Assembly: GCF_024970185.1 (NCBI RefSeq)
Contig: NZ_CP103965.1
Location: 5,785,001-5,849,000, forward strand
DNA from: Pseudomonas sp. N3-W
Lineage (GTDB): Bacteria > Pseudomonadota > Gammaproteobacteria > Pseudomonadales > Pseudomonadaceae
Direction of reading: 5' to 3'
Length of the DNA: 64,000 nucleotides
A program made the translations under genes and the position numbers. The notes beneath the pieces were generated by a model. That model was not told where the DNA came from, did no database searches, and was given only the letters and a program-made list of their open reading frames with translations. Shown here piece by piece: positions 34,601 through 43,248 of the stretch; position 1 is the stretch's first letter, and the number at the start of each line of letters is the position of its first letter.

Positions 34601-37117
34601 TTATTTGCGGGGTTTGATCCGTGCAGTGGCTTCGGCGACCAGCGGATCATCCGGCCAGTAATGCTTGGGATAGCGGCCCTTGAGGTCCTTCTTCACCTCG
34701 GCATAGGTGCTGCGCCAGAAGTTCGCCAGGTCCTGGGTCACCTGCACTGGTCGCCGCGCCGGGGACAGCAGGTGCAACTTGACCACTTGCCGGCCACCGG
34801 CAATGCGCGGGGTTTCGGCCAGGCCGAACAGCTCTTGCAGGCGCACCGCCAGAATCGGTGGTTGCTCGCTGTAGTCCAGACGAATCGAGGAACCCGACGG
34901 CACGCTCAAATGATGCGGCGCCAGTTCATCCAGGCGTTGCGGCAGCGGCCACGGCAACAGGTTATGCACAATGCTCGACAGATCCAGATGGGCAAAATGA
35001 CTGAGCCGCGAAACTTTGCCCAGATAGGGCATCAACCAGTGTTCGAGGCTTTTCAATAACGCCGCATCGCTGACATCCGGCCATTCACTCTCACCCTTGC
35101 CAGCAAGGTCCAGTTGCCGCAACAACGCCACCCGTGCCTGCCACTGGCGCAGTTCCGGGGTCCATGGCAACAGCTCCAGGCCCTTGCGCCGTACCAGATT
35201 CACCAACGCCTGGCTGCGCGCGGTTTCGTCGAGGCCGGTCAGCGGTTCGCGGCTGAGGATCAGTTCACCCACCTTGCGCTGACGTTCGGCACGCAACACG
35301 CCCTCACGTTCGTCCCAGTCCAGTTGATCGACACAACGTACCTGCTCGGCCAGCACCGAATCGAACAGCGCCGGATCGAAATCCGCCGCCAGGTAAATCC
35401 GTTCCTCGCGCTGGCCCTGGCGACTGCCCAGATCGGCGATTACCAGCCACGGCTGTTTCATCAGACTGTCGGCTTCTGCGAACAAGGCTGCGCGACCGTT
35501 GGCCAGGCGATACTCGGCACCACCGGCTCGACGCTGTTGAGCAACGCGATCCGGGTAGGCCAGCGCCAACAACGCACCGAGCCAGCGCGGGTGATCGGGA
35601 TCGCCGACCGGCTCCGATGCTTGACCGCGCAGGTAACCGCGATACTGCCGCGCCAGTTGCCGGGCCCGTTGCACACTGCCCTGAGCCCCGCGAGCCGCTC
35701 TTTCTTCACCGGACAACAACACCAGTCGGCTGTGCAGATCGGCGCCAGCGCCGCGCAAGATATCGCGCTCGCCGAGCAGCGCCGCGACATTGCACGCCAT
35801 GTCCGCCAAGCCCAGCGCCTGACCGCGCAGCAGCAAATGACCAATGCGCGGGTGGGCCGGCAGTTCGGCCATGGCCTGGCCGTGTCGGGTCAGGGTTTCG
35901 CCGTCGAGCGCGCCGAGTCGTTCGAGCAAGTCCTGGGCCTGTGCATAAGCAGCAGCCGGCGGAATATCCAGCCACACCAGTTGCCCCGGTGTCACGCCCC
36001 AGCGACCGAGCTGCAAGGCCAGCCCGGCCAGATCCGCCGACAGAATTTCTGCGCTCGCATAGGCCGCCAGTTGCTCGTGCTGATCCTGCGACCACAGGCG
36101 ATAACACACACCGGGCTCCAGTCGCCCGGCCCGGCCGGCGCGCTGAGTGGCGCTGGCCTTGGAGATCCGCTGCGTGTCGAGGCGAGCCATGCCACTGCCG
36201 GGGTCGAAACGCGGCACCCGCGCCAGCCCGGCGTCGATCACCACGCGCACGCCATTGATGGTCAGGCTGGTCTCGGCAATGTTGGTGGCCAGCACCACTT
36301 TGCGCTTGCCCGCCGGGGCCGGATCAATCGCGGCGCGCTGGGCGGCCAGATCGAGTTCGCCGTGCAACGGGCAAAGCAACACATTGCTGCTGTCACCCAG
36401 CGCATCGGCCAGTTGTTGATGCACCCGCCGGATTTCCGCCTGCCCCGGCAGGAACACCAGAAGGCTGCCGGTTTCATCGTTAAGGGCTTCGAGGATAGTC
36501 TGCACCAGCCGGGGCTCGATGAATTCACCGGGCTGAAACGGCCGCCCCCAACGCATGGCCACCGGGTACATGCGGCCTTCGCTGCGCAGGATCGGCGCGT
36601 CATCGAGCAGACTGGCCAGGCGTTCGCCTTCCAGTGTGGCCGACATCAGCAGGATTTTCAGCGGTTGGTCGTCACGGAACAGCTCGCGCCCGTTGAGGCT
36701 CAGGGCCAGTGCCAGATCGGCGTCGAGGCTGCGTTCATGGAATTCGTCGAAGATCAGCAAGCCGACGCCTTCGAGCGCCGGATCATCCTGCAAGCGCCGG
36801 GTGAGGATGCCTTCGGTGACCACTTCGATGCGGGTGTTCGGCCCGACTTTGCTGTCCAGTCGGATGCGATAGCCAACCGTCTCGCCGACTTTCTCACCCA
36901 GCTCGCTGGCCAACCGCTCCGCTGCCGCCCGCGCTGCCAGCCGGCGCGGTTCGAGCATCAGAATGGTCTGCCCGGCCAGCCACGCCTCATTGAGCAAAGC
37001 CAGGGGCACGCGGGTGGTTTTACCGGCGCCGGGCGGTGCTTCGAGCACGGCTTCGTGACGTGTCGCGAGGGCTTCACGCAGGGCGGGTAAAACTTCATCA
37101 ATCGGCAAAGAAATCAT
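34601..37117 (-). CDS. hrpB: ATP-dependent helicase HrpB
   Basis: 838 aa DEAH-box protein. Motif I EAPPGAGKTTRVPLALL, DEFHER box (II), SATLEGERLA (III), ATNIAETSLTINGVRVVIDAGL (V) and QRAGRAGRLEPGVCYRLW (VI), followed by HA2 and the HrpB C-terminal domain ending TYAEVKKDLKGRYPKHYWPDDPLVAEATARIKPRK. Its role in bacteria is poorly defined; RNA processing is suspected. Single gene. Confidence 0.96.
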   Translation of the reverse strand: MISLPIDEVLPALREALATRHEAVLEAPPGAGKTTRVPLALLNEAWLAGQTILMLEPRRLAARAAAERLASELGEKVGETVGYRIRLDSKVGPNTRIEVVTEGILTRRLQDDPALEGVGLLIFDEFHERSLDADLALALSLNGRELFRDDQPLKILLMSATLEGERLASLLDDAPILRSEGRMYPVAMRWGRPFQPGEFIEPRLVQTILEALNDETGSLLVFLPGQAEIRRVHQQLADALGDSSNVLLCPLHGELDLAAQRAAIDPAPAGKRKVVLATNIAETSLTINGVRVVIDAGLARVPRFDPGSGMARLDTQRISKASATQRAGRAGRLEPGVCYRLWSQDQHEQLAAYASAEILSADLAGLALQLGRWGVTPGQLVWLDIPPAAAYAQAQDLLERLGALDGETLTRHGQAMAELPAHPRIGHLLLRGQALGLADMACNVAALLGERDILRGAGADLHSRLVLLSGEERAARGAQGSVQRARQLARQYRGYLRGQASEPVGDPDHPRWLGALLALAYPDRVAQQRRAGGAEYRLANGRAALFAEADSLMKQPWLVIADLGSRQGQREERIYLAADFDPALFDSVLAEQVRCVDQLDWDEREGVLRAERQRKVGELILSREPLTGLDETARSQALVNLVRRKGLELLPWTPELRQWQARVALLRQLDLAGKGESEWPDVSDAALLKSLEHWLMPYLGKVSRLSHFAHLDLSSIVHNLLPWPLPQRLDELAPHHLSVPSGSSIRLDYSEQPPILAVRLQELFGLAETPRIAGGRQVVKLHLLSPARRPVQVTQDLANFWRSTYAEVKKDLKGRYPKHYWPDDPLVAEATARIKPRK

Positions 37118-37191
37118 GCTGGCTCCAAAACAGAGCGGCGAGTATAACGGCGAACTGCTTGGTGTTTGTCACGGTCCTACTGTTAGGCACA

Positions 37192-37208
37192 AGCCCGCTC
37201 CCACAGGG
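37192..37208. repeat. Single REP half-element
   Basis: AGCCCGCTCCCACAGGG; also an intact copy of the sequence that the IS110 guides would recognise. Confidence 0.7.
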
Positions 37209-37276
37209 GGATTGCATTTGACCGATAAAGATTATTCAACGCCCATCGTTTTCGAGATGACTCAGGAGATTTCCCC

Positions 37277-37696
37277 ATGCGTGTTCCCTTTCGCCTGATT
37301 GGCGGTGTTTTGGTCGCCACCCTGCTGACCCAGATCACCGCGTGCGGTTCGATTTTCTACCCGGATCGCCGTGGCCAGATTGACGGCAAGGTTGACCCGG
37401 CCATCGCGGTGCTCGATGCCGTCGGCCTGCTGTTCTACATCATCCCCGGTCTGGTCGCCTTTGCCGTGGACTTCGCCACCGGGGCGATTTATTTCGAGCC
37501 GGGCCACACCGCGCAGGTAGCACCAGAGAAACTCAAGGAAGCGATCGGCGCCGATGGCAAGGTCGATAACCACAAGTTGCAGGCTATTCTCCAAAGCGAA
37601 CTGGGCCGCAATCTCCCGCTCGATGACCCACGTCTGATCCAGTACAAAGGCAGCACCCAGCAACTGGCCATGTTCGGCCTCAAACCTGCCGTTTAA
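37277..37696 (+). CDS. Small lipoprotein of unknown function
   Basis: 139 aa. A signal peptide ends in a lipobox-like TQITACGS, so Cys23 would be lipidated. The mature region GSIFYPDRRGQIDGKVDPAIAVLDAVGLLFYIIPGLVAFAVDFATGAIYFE includes a hydrophobic hairpin, recalling YceK/YidQ-type lipoproteins. CAGGAG precedes the ATG. It is 14 bp upstream of fieF and likely shares its transcript. Confidence 0.8.
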   Translation: MRVPFRLIGGVLVATLLTQITACGSIFYPDRRGQIDGKVDPAIAVLDAVGLLFYIIPGLVAFAVDFATGAIYFEPGHTAQVAPEKLKEAIGADGKVDNHKLQAILQSELGRNLPLDDPRLIQYKGSTQQLAMFGLKPAV

Positions 37697-37710
37697 AGGA
37701 ACGCTCTGTT

Positions 37711-38607
37711 ATGACCACCAGCCCCGAACACGCCCGCCTGCTGCGGTTGGCGACCCGTGCCTCTGTGGCCGTGGCGTGTACGCTGATCGTCGCCAAGGCC
37801 ATCGCCTGGTGGCTGAGCGGTTCGGTGAGCATGCTCGCCGGCCTGACCGACTCGGCGCTCGACGGCATCACCTCGCTGCTCAATCTGCTGGCGGTGCATT
37901 ACGCCCTGCGCCCGGCCGACGACGATCACCGTTACGGCCACGGCAAGGCCGAATCGCTGTCGGGCATGGCTCAGGCCTTGTTCATTGGTGGCAGTGCGGT
38001 GTTGATCGCGTTGCAGGCGATTGAACGGCTCAAACACCCGGAACCGGTCGGCGCACCGTGGATCAGCATCGGGGTGATCATCTTTTCCCTGGGCCTGACG
38101 CTGGCGCTGTTGATACTGCAACATCGGGTGATTCGCGAAACCGGCTCCAACGCGGTGCGTGCCGATTCCCTGCACTACCGCTCGGACATGATGCTCAACG
38201 GCAGCATTCTGGTGGCGCTGGTGCTGGCCGGGTTCGGCTGGCATCAGCTGGATGCGTGGTTCGGCCTGGGGATTGCCGCTTACATTCTCTGGAGCGCGGT
38301 GCAGATCGCCCGGGAAAGTTTTGCGGTGCTGATGGACGAGGAACTGCCGACGGATGTCAGCGAGCGCATGATGGAACTGGCCTGTGGCGTACCGGGCGTG
38401 CTCGGGGCTCACGACCTGCGCACGCGGATTTCCGGCAGTCACTGGTTCGTGCAATTGCACCTGGAGTTGCCAGGGGAACTGACGCTGTCAGTGGCGCATG
38501 GCATCAGCGATCAGGTCGCTGACGCCATTCACGCCGCCTACCCGCGAGCCGAAGTGCTGGTGCACGCCGACCCGCAGGAAGCGGTGTTAAGCGCCAGGGC
38601 TCAGTAA
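37711..38607 (+). CDS. fieF: Cation diffusion facilitator (FieF-type iron/zinc efflux)
   Basis: 298 aa. Six transmembrane helices with metal-site residues in TDSALDG (DxxxD) and RADSLHYRSDMMLNG (HxxxD), plus HRYGHGKAESL between helices 2 and 3, and a C-terminal cytoplasmic domain. It exports Fe(II)/Zn(II) in exchange for protons. Its last codons overlap the end of the convergent DUF6515 gene by seven bases. Confidence 0.92.
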   Translation: MTTSPEHARLLRLATRASVAVACTLIVAKAIAWWLSGSVSMLAGLTDSALDGITSLLNLLAVHYALRPADDDHRYGHGKAESLSGMAQALFIGGSAVLIALQAIERLKHPEPVGAPWISIGVIIFSLGLTLALLILQHRVIRETGSNAVRADSLHYRSDMMLNGSILVALVLAGFGWHQLDAWFGLGIAAYILWSAVQIARESFAVLMDEELPTDVSERMMELACGVPGVLGAHDLRTRISGSHWFVQLHLELPGELTLSVAHGISDQVADAIHAAYPRAEVLVHADPQEAVLSARAQ

Positions 38608-39626
38608 GTCACCTGATAACCGCGACTGGCCAGGCAGTTGCCCTCGGCCTGGCGGTACGATTGCACCACCGACGGGTCCGGCTGATAGGTGACGGCTCGT
38701 GGATCGAAGCCGGTTTGCTGCGTAGCCCAGCGCGAGCAATCTGCACCGTCTTGCGCAACCTGTTGCGGCGACTGACCATTGGCCGGATAGGCCACGACGT
38801 CATAACCATTGCTGGCTGGCTGGGGTTGCGGCTCCGGAGCGCCCACGGGTGGCTCTACGACTACGTAGTCCTGGGTGCTTTCTTCGTAGGCGTAATACGA
38901 GCCCGCTGCGAGGAACAACAGTGCCCCCCCGACCCACACTTCGCGAGCGTAGTCAGGCATGTAGTGCACACGAATGCCGCGCGGCGGCGCGACCACCACA
39001 TAACGCGGGCCTTGCGGGCGATACCAGTAGCCGCCGGAGAAGAAGTAATCCTGGCCACGATAAGGCACGCGGAAGTTGCGATCCGGGAAGCGATCGATCA
39101 CCTGACCGGGACGGTACTGCGGACCTGCTCCCCAGCCATTGCCGTGTCCGTCCGGGCGACCCGGCCAGCGACGATCATCGGGATGTGAGCCCGGACCACC
39201 CGCCTGCCAGTGCTGGTTGTAATTGTTGCGCTGCGGCTCGTCCTTGTAATAACCACGCCGGGGCTCCTGGGTCTGTTGCACCGTGTCGGGACGACCCTGG
39301 ATCGGCAGATTGGCAGCCGGTTGAGCCGGACGGCTTTGAACATTGGGCTGTTGAGCCGGACGGTTCTGGCCGTTGTGCTCGAACTGGCGGCTGTTCTCCC
39401 CGCGAATGATCTCGTTATTCTGCGGACGCGGCTGATTGTTCGGTTGCGGCGCATTCTGCGGATGCGCCTGATTATTGCCGCCATGCCCCTCATTGTTACC
39501 ACGGTGTTCCTCACCGCGCTGCCCACCTTCGGGCCCACGGTTCTGCGGCTCATCGGCGAGCGCTTGCGCACTGACACTTACACACAGCAAACCAACACCG
39601 GCCAAACGCCAGATGCGCGACTTCAT
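38601..39626 (-). CDS. Exported DUF6515-like protein, Asn/Gln/Pro rich
   Basis: 341 aa. The ATG at 39626 with GTGAGG upstream gives a signal peptide (MKSRIWRLAGVGLLCVSVSAQALA). Residues 25-170 are low-complexity Asn/Gln/Pro/Gly/His, then FPDRNFRVPYRGQDYFFSGGYWYRPQGPRYVVVAPPRGIRVHYMPDYAREVWVGG, which I associate with DUF6515, one hydrophobic helix, and a C-terminal Cys-containing domain (ADCSRWATQQTGFDP...NCLASRGY). Probably envelope-located; function unknown. Transcribed away from the 416-bp region at its 5' side. Confidence 0.8.
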   Translation of the reverse strand: MKSRIWRLAGVGLLCVSVSAQALADEPQNRGPEGGQRGEEHRGNNEGHGGNNQAHPQNAPQPNNQPRPQNNEIIRGENSRQFEHNGQNRPAQQPNVQSRPAQPAANLPIQGRPDTVQQTQEPRRGYYKDEPQRNNYNQHWQAGGPGSHPDDRRWPGRPDGHGNGWGAGPQYRPGQVIDRFPDRNFRVPYRGQDYFFSGGYWYRPQGPRYVVVAPPRGIRVHYMPDYAREVWVGGALLFLAAGSYYAYEESTQDYVVVEPPVGAPEPQPQPASNGYDVVAYPANGQSPQQVAQDGADCSRWATQQTGFDPRAVTYQPDPSVVQSYRQAEGNCLASRGYQVTY

Positions 39627-39729
39627 GCTTTTCCTCACTGCGGATTAGGGCCTATACGTAAGACTGAAAAAGCACAGGCCGGTTCTGCCACAGGTTATCA
39701 GTCGCGCAACTTATTTCGCAGGCAATAAA

Positions 39730-39755
39730 AAGGGGAGACCCGTCGGCCTCCCCTT
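39730..39755 (-). terminator. Intrinsic terminator on the minus strand without an assigned gene
   Basis: AAGGGGAG...CTCCCCTT hairpin. Read on the minus strand it is followed by TTTTTTATT, the usual U-tract. It lies upstream of the DUF6515 gene, so it must stop a transcript initiated further right, between 39756 and about 40020. Confidence 0.7.
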
Positions 39756-40042
39756 GAGAACTTCGTCCGTGCTCGACGCTTTTGACGTCGGCTCACCTCA
39801 CGCCGCCTTGTGGACAGTGTGTAGCTCGGGGGCCGGCTCAGCCCCTGTGGGGGGTGGCGACCGCAGCTGGCCTGATTGGGCGAGCCGCACTGGACTGTTT
39901 GTCCGAGCAGTGATTCTGGTGTTAATCATAGGCTTGAGGTGCCGGCAGCGGATTGCGAAGATTGCGTAAAGAAACACCACTTGCGCAATTTTTAACCCTG
40001 GATAGATAATCTGCCGCAATAGTTATGACAAAGGCCTGATTG
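39756..40042. other. Region with a possible minus-strand small transcript and Lrp-type half-sites
   Basis: No family-recognised gene. On the minus strand a 43-44 codon frame (start near 39929, stop at 39798) precedes the terminator at 39730 but lacks a good ribosome binding site. ATTGCG at 39952 and 39961 and the complement CGCAAT at 39984 and 40015 form an inverted set just before the AsnC-family gene. Confidence 0.4.
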
Positions 40043-40522
40043 ATGAGCAAACTCGACCGATACGACCTGAGCATTCTGGCTGAATTGCAGCGCGATGCGC
40101 GCATCTCCAACCAGGAACTGGCCGAACGCATCGGCCTGTCGCCTTCGCCGTGCTCGCGGCGGGTCAAGCAGCTGGAAGACGACGGCTACATTTCCCGTCA
40201 GGTGGCGTTGCTGGATCGCAAGATGCTCGGTTTGAGCCTGACCGCGTATGTGCTGATCGGTATGGATCGCCACACGCCCGAGCGTTTCGAAAACTTCGAA
40301 GCGGCCATCCGCACCCTGCCCCAGGTGCTGGAGTGCAGCCTGGTCACCGGGATGGACGCCGACTATCAGCTAAAAGTGGTGGTGCCGGACATGGACCACT
40401 ATCAGAAACTGCTGCTGGGGCATCTGACCCGGATTGAAGGCGTGACGAGTGTGCGCTCGAGTTTTGTGTTGAATCAGGTGCTCAACAGCACCGAACTGCC
40501 GTTGACTCATCTTCGCAGCTGA
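40043..40522 (+). CDS. Lrp/AsnC family transcriptional regulator
   Basis: 159 aa. N-terminal helix-turn-helix KLDRYDLSILAELQRDARISNQELAERIGLSPSPCSRRVKQLEDDGYI, followed by the RAM/AsnC ligand-binding domain (LECSLVTGMDADYQLKVVVPDMDHYQKLL). These proteins form octamers and sense amino acids. No target operon is adjacent, but ATTGCG/CGCAAT repeats upstream suggest autoregulation. Confidence 0.93.
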   Translation: MSKLDRYDLSILAELQRDARISNQELAERIGLSPSPCSRRVKQLEDDGYISRQVALLDRKMLGLSLTAYVLIGMDRHTPERFENFEAAIRTLPQVLECSLVTGMDADYQLKVVVPDMDHYQKLLLGHLTRIEGVTSVRSSFVLNQVLNSTELPLTHLRS

Positions 40523-40524
40523 TT

Positions 40525-40553
40525 GTGGTGAGGGGATTTATCCCCTCACCACA
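40525..40553. terminator. Hairpin after the Lrp/AsnC gene
   Basis: Perfect 12-13-bp stem TGTGGTGAGGGGA/TCCCCTCACCACA with loop TTTA. No clear U-tract; it resembles the GTGGCGAGG REP-like class and may serve as a transcript end. Confidence 0.6.
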
Positions 40554-40662
40554 GGTATGCATAAACACTCTGTAACACACCGACGCAGGTCAATGCCTGG
40601 CCAATCCCCCATGGCGTATACTCGCCCGGCCCTTTTAGCCTTGCCCGCGCTGGAGAAGTACG

Positions 40663-40872
40663 ATGGATCCTGCCGTATTCGAAGAGTGGATGATGACCGG
40701 CCTGGTCAGCATCCTGATCATTTTCATGGGTTTCATCGTCTGGGATCTGGCGAAGAAGTCCAAGGCTGGCAAGTTCGGCACCTTCATTCTGTTCTTCGTG
40801 CTGGGCCTGGGGATTCTCGCGTTCATCATCAAAAGCGTCGTCATTGCCTACATCGAAAACAGCTCGTCATAA
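40663..40872 (+). CDS. DUF2788 small membrane protein
   Basis: 69 aa with two transmembrane helices ([18 protein letters not shown] and [27 protein letters not shown]) separated by a basic loop KKSKAGK. The sequence matches the DUF2788 family of Pseudomonas. Function unknown. Its stop overlaps the end of the convergent rluE by six bases. Confidence 0.9.
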   Translation: MDPAVFEEWMMTGLVSILIIFMGFIVWDLAKKSKAGKFGTFILFFVLGLGILAFIIKSVVIAYIENSSS

Positions 40873-41505
40873 ACGTGCGGGCACTTCCTTCCACTGGCCC
40901 TGATCGAGCCCTTCGATTGTCCAGTCGCCAATTCTGACCCGCACCAGACGCAACGTCGGCAAACCCACTGCCGCCGTCATGCGCCGCACCTGACGGTTGC
41001 GCCCTTCGCGAATCACCAACTCCAGCCAACTGGTCGGCACGCTTTTGCGAAACCGCACTGGCGGGGTGCGTGGCCACAGCTGCGGTTCTTCCAGCTGCCG
41101 CGCTTCGGCGGGCAAGGTCATGCCATCGTTCAGCTCGACGCCGTCACGCAAACGCTGCAACTGTTCGGCACTCGGCTCACCTTCCACTTGCACCCAATAC
41201 GTCTTGGCCAGCTTGTGTTTCGGGTCGGCAATGCGCGCCTGCAACTGCCCGTCGTTGGTCAGCAACAGCAAGCCTTCGCTGTCACGGTCCAGGCGTCCGG
41301 CGGGGTAAATCCCCGCAATCTCGATAAAGTCCTTGAGCGTCGCCCGCCCCTCACCGTCGCTGAATTGCGTCAGCACATCGAAGGGTTTGTTGAACAGGAT
41401 CAGTTTCGGCTCGGCCGGTGGCGCTTTGGCGACACGGCGCGGGGCAGATGGCGGGTTGTTCGCGCCAGGGCGGCGGGAAACGGGACGTGGCGGACGAGAG
41501 GACAT
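40867..41505 (-). CDS. rluE: 23S rRNA pseudouridine synthase RluE
   Basis: 212 aa. An N-terminal basic, proline-rich extension (about 32 residues) precedes the RsuA-family core: [27 protein letters not shown], the catalytic [17 protein letters not shown] (Asp) and the C-terminal [36 protein letters not shown]. No S4 domain, as in RluE, which modifies U2457 of 23S rRNA. Confidence 0.93.
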   Translation of the reverse strand: MSSRPPRPVSRRPGANNPPSAPRRVAKAPPAEPKLILFNKPFDVLTQFSDGEGRATLKDFIEIAGIYPAGRLDRDSEGLLLLTNDGQLQARIADPKHKLAKTYWVQVEGEPSAEQLQRLRDGVELNDGMTLPAEARQLEEPQLWPRTPPVRFRKSVPTSWLELVIREGRNRQVRRMTAAVGLPTLRLVRVRIGDWTIEGLDQGQWKEVPARL

Positions 41506-41522
41506 GGCGAAAAGAACATCTA

Positions 41523-41557
41523 ACGGTCAGGGCTGACAATGCTAGTGCCCTGACCGT
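41523..41557. terminator. Perfect 11-bp hairpin between rluE and amn
   Basis: ACGGTCAGGGC/GCCCTGACCGT with a 13-nt loop, just downstream of the amn stop on the minus strand. No long U-tract; likely a transcript-end or processing hairpin. Confidence 0.55.
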
Positions 41558-41574
41558 CAAATGACCATCGCGAA

Positions 41575-43038
41575 TCAGCGAAACGGCGGTTCGTCGAAGC
41601 TGCGCAGTTTGCGCGAGTGCAGCGAGTTGAGTTCGGTGCGCAACAGGTCCACCGCCTCGATACCGATCTTCAAATGCTGGCTGACCGCGCGCTCATAGAA
41701 GGCGTTGGCCGAACCCGGCAGCTTGATTTCGCTGTGCAGCGGCTTGTCCGAGACACACAGCAACGTGCCATACGGCACCCGCAGGCGATAACCCTGGGCG
41801 GCAATCGTGCCGCTTTCCATGTCCACCGCGACGGCGCGAGACAGGTTGATCAGTGGACGTTCCTGAGCCCAGCGCAGTTCCCAGTTACGGTCGTCGTAAG
41901 TCAGCACGGTGCCGGTGCGCAGGCGTTTTTTCAGCTCGTCGCCTTTCTCGCCGGTGACATTGGCCGCTGCTTGCTGCAGCGCCATTTGCACTTCAGCCAG
42001 GGCCGGGATCGGGATGTTCGGCGGTACGACCCGGTCGAGAATCCCGTCGCGACGCATGTAGGCGTGCGCCAGCACGTAGTCGCCGATGGTCTGGGACTGA
42101 CGCAGACCGCCGCAGTGGCCAATCATCAACCAGCAATGCGGACGCAATACCGCCAAGTGGTCGGTGATGTTCTTGGCGTTGGACGGGCCGACGCCGATGT
42201 TCACCAGTGTCACGCCGTGACCATCGTTGGCGATCAAGTGATAGGCCGGCATCTGGTAGCGATGCCAGACCACGCCAGCGGCAATCGCCGAGGCTTCACC
42301 GTGATCCATGCTCTTTTCGATGATCACGTTGCCCGGCAGCACCATGCGCACGAAACGCGGGTCGCTGCGCAATTGCTCCAGGCCATGGACGATGAACTGG
42401 TCCACATAGCGGTGGTAGTTGGTCAGCAGAATCCACGGCTGCACATGACGCCAGTCGCTGCCGGTGTAATGCACCAGCCGGCGCAGGGAGAAGTCCACCC
42501 GCGCCGCGTCGAACAGCGCCAGTGGCAGCGGATCGGTGTTTTCCCAATCGTACAGGCCATCGGCAATGCCATCGGTGGCGGCGGACAGGTCGGTACTTGG
42601 GAACACCCGCGCCAGTGTGGCAGCGGTCACGCCGGAACCGGCGAGTTCATCGCCCTGCTCAACCACATACGGATACGGAATGTTTTGCTGGCTGACGCCC
42701 ACTTCCACCGTCACGGTGAAGTCGTGCATCAGCGGCACCAGTTGTTCCAGCAAGTATTTACGGAACGCCGCCGGGTGGGTGACGGTGACACTGTAGGTGC
42801 CCGGCAACTGCACCTTGGCGTAGGCACGGGTGGTTTGCGGGACTTCGCCCTGGCAGAGGTAGGTCAGGCGCAATTCGGGATAACGAAACATCGCACGCTG
42901 TTCGGCGTCCGGCTCCACACGATCCTTGAGGTAACGCTTGAGCGCCTGGCTCAATGCAGAAGTGGCACGCTCGTGCAGAGCAGCGAGCCGGTCTACGGCT
43001 TGTTCGGCGGTTTGAACGACAATAAACGCTTCGGTCAC
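41575..43038 (-). CDS. amn: AMP nucleosidase
   Basis: 487 aa (E. coli Amn is 484). It hydrolyses AMP to adenine and ribose 5-phosphate. N-terminal regulatory domain then a phosphorylase-like C-terminal domain with VTLVNIGVGPSNAKNITDHLAVLRPHCWLMIGHCGGLR and VAVDMESGTIAAQGYRLRVPYGTLLCVSDKPLH. The GTG at 43038 is preferred: AGGAAG precedes it and the family N-terminus TEAFIVVQTAEQAV follows directly; the open frame upstream runs into a REP element. Confidence 0.95.
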   Translation of the reverse strand: MTEAFIVVQTAEQAVDRLAALHERATSALSQALKRYLKDRVEPDAEQRAMFRYPELRLTYLCQGEVPQTTRAYAKVQLPGTYSVTVTHPAAFRKYLLEQLVPLMHDFTVTVEVGVSQQNIPYPYVVEQGDELAGSGVTAATLARVFPSTDLSAATDGIADGLYDWENTDPLPLALFDAARVDFSLRRLVHYTGSDWRHVQPWILLTNYHRYVDQFIVHGLEQLRSDPRFVRMVLPGNVIIEKSMDHGEASAIAAGVVWHRYQMPAYHLIANDGHGVTLVNIGVGPSNAKNITDHLAVLRPHCWLMIGHCGGLRQSQTIGDYVLAHAYMRRDGILDRVVPPNIPIPALAEVQMALQQAAANVTGEKGDELKKRLRTGTVLTYDDRNWELRWAQERPLINLSRAVAVDMESGTIAAQGYRLRVPYGTLLCVSDKPLHSEIKLPGSANAFYERAVSQHLKIGIEAVDLLRTELNSLHSRKLRSFDEPPFR

Positions 43039-43140
43039 GATCAGCTTCCTGTGTTCTGACTTGCAGACCTTCATCTTGCCTGTATCGCTGGCTGACGGGA
43101 ACAGTGGCGTGGTGATACGCAATGTTGTGTTCATGAAGAT

Positions 43141-43238
43141 CCACTGCGGGAGCGAGCCTGCTCGCGAAGGCGGCGTGTCAGTCGATATCAATGTTGCAGA
43201 CACATCGCTTTCGCGAGCAGGCTCGCTCCCACAGGGGG
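43141..43238. repeat. REP doublet (inverted pair)
   Basis: Opposed GGGAGCGAGCCTGCTCGCGA palindromes between amn and the acyl-CoA dehydrogenase gene. Confidence 0.9.
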
Positions 43239-43248
43239 ATTGGGGTGT

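Noticed and set aside
39754..39969. Plus-strand 71-codon frame before the Lrp/AsnC gene
   Set aside because: No ribosome binding site or recognisable family. It starts in the terminator flank and overlaps the likely control region.
43039..43203. N-terminal extension of AMP nucleosidase
   Set aside because: It includes REP sequence, and the family N-terminus begins at the GTG at 43038 behind AGGAAG.
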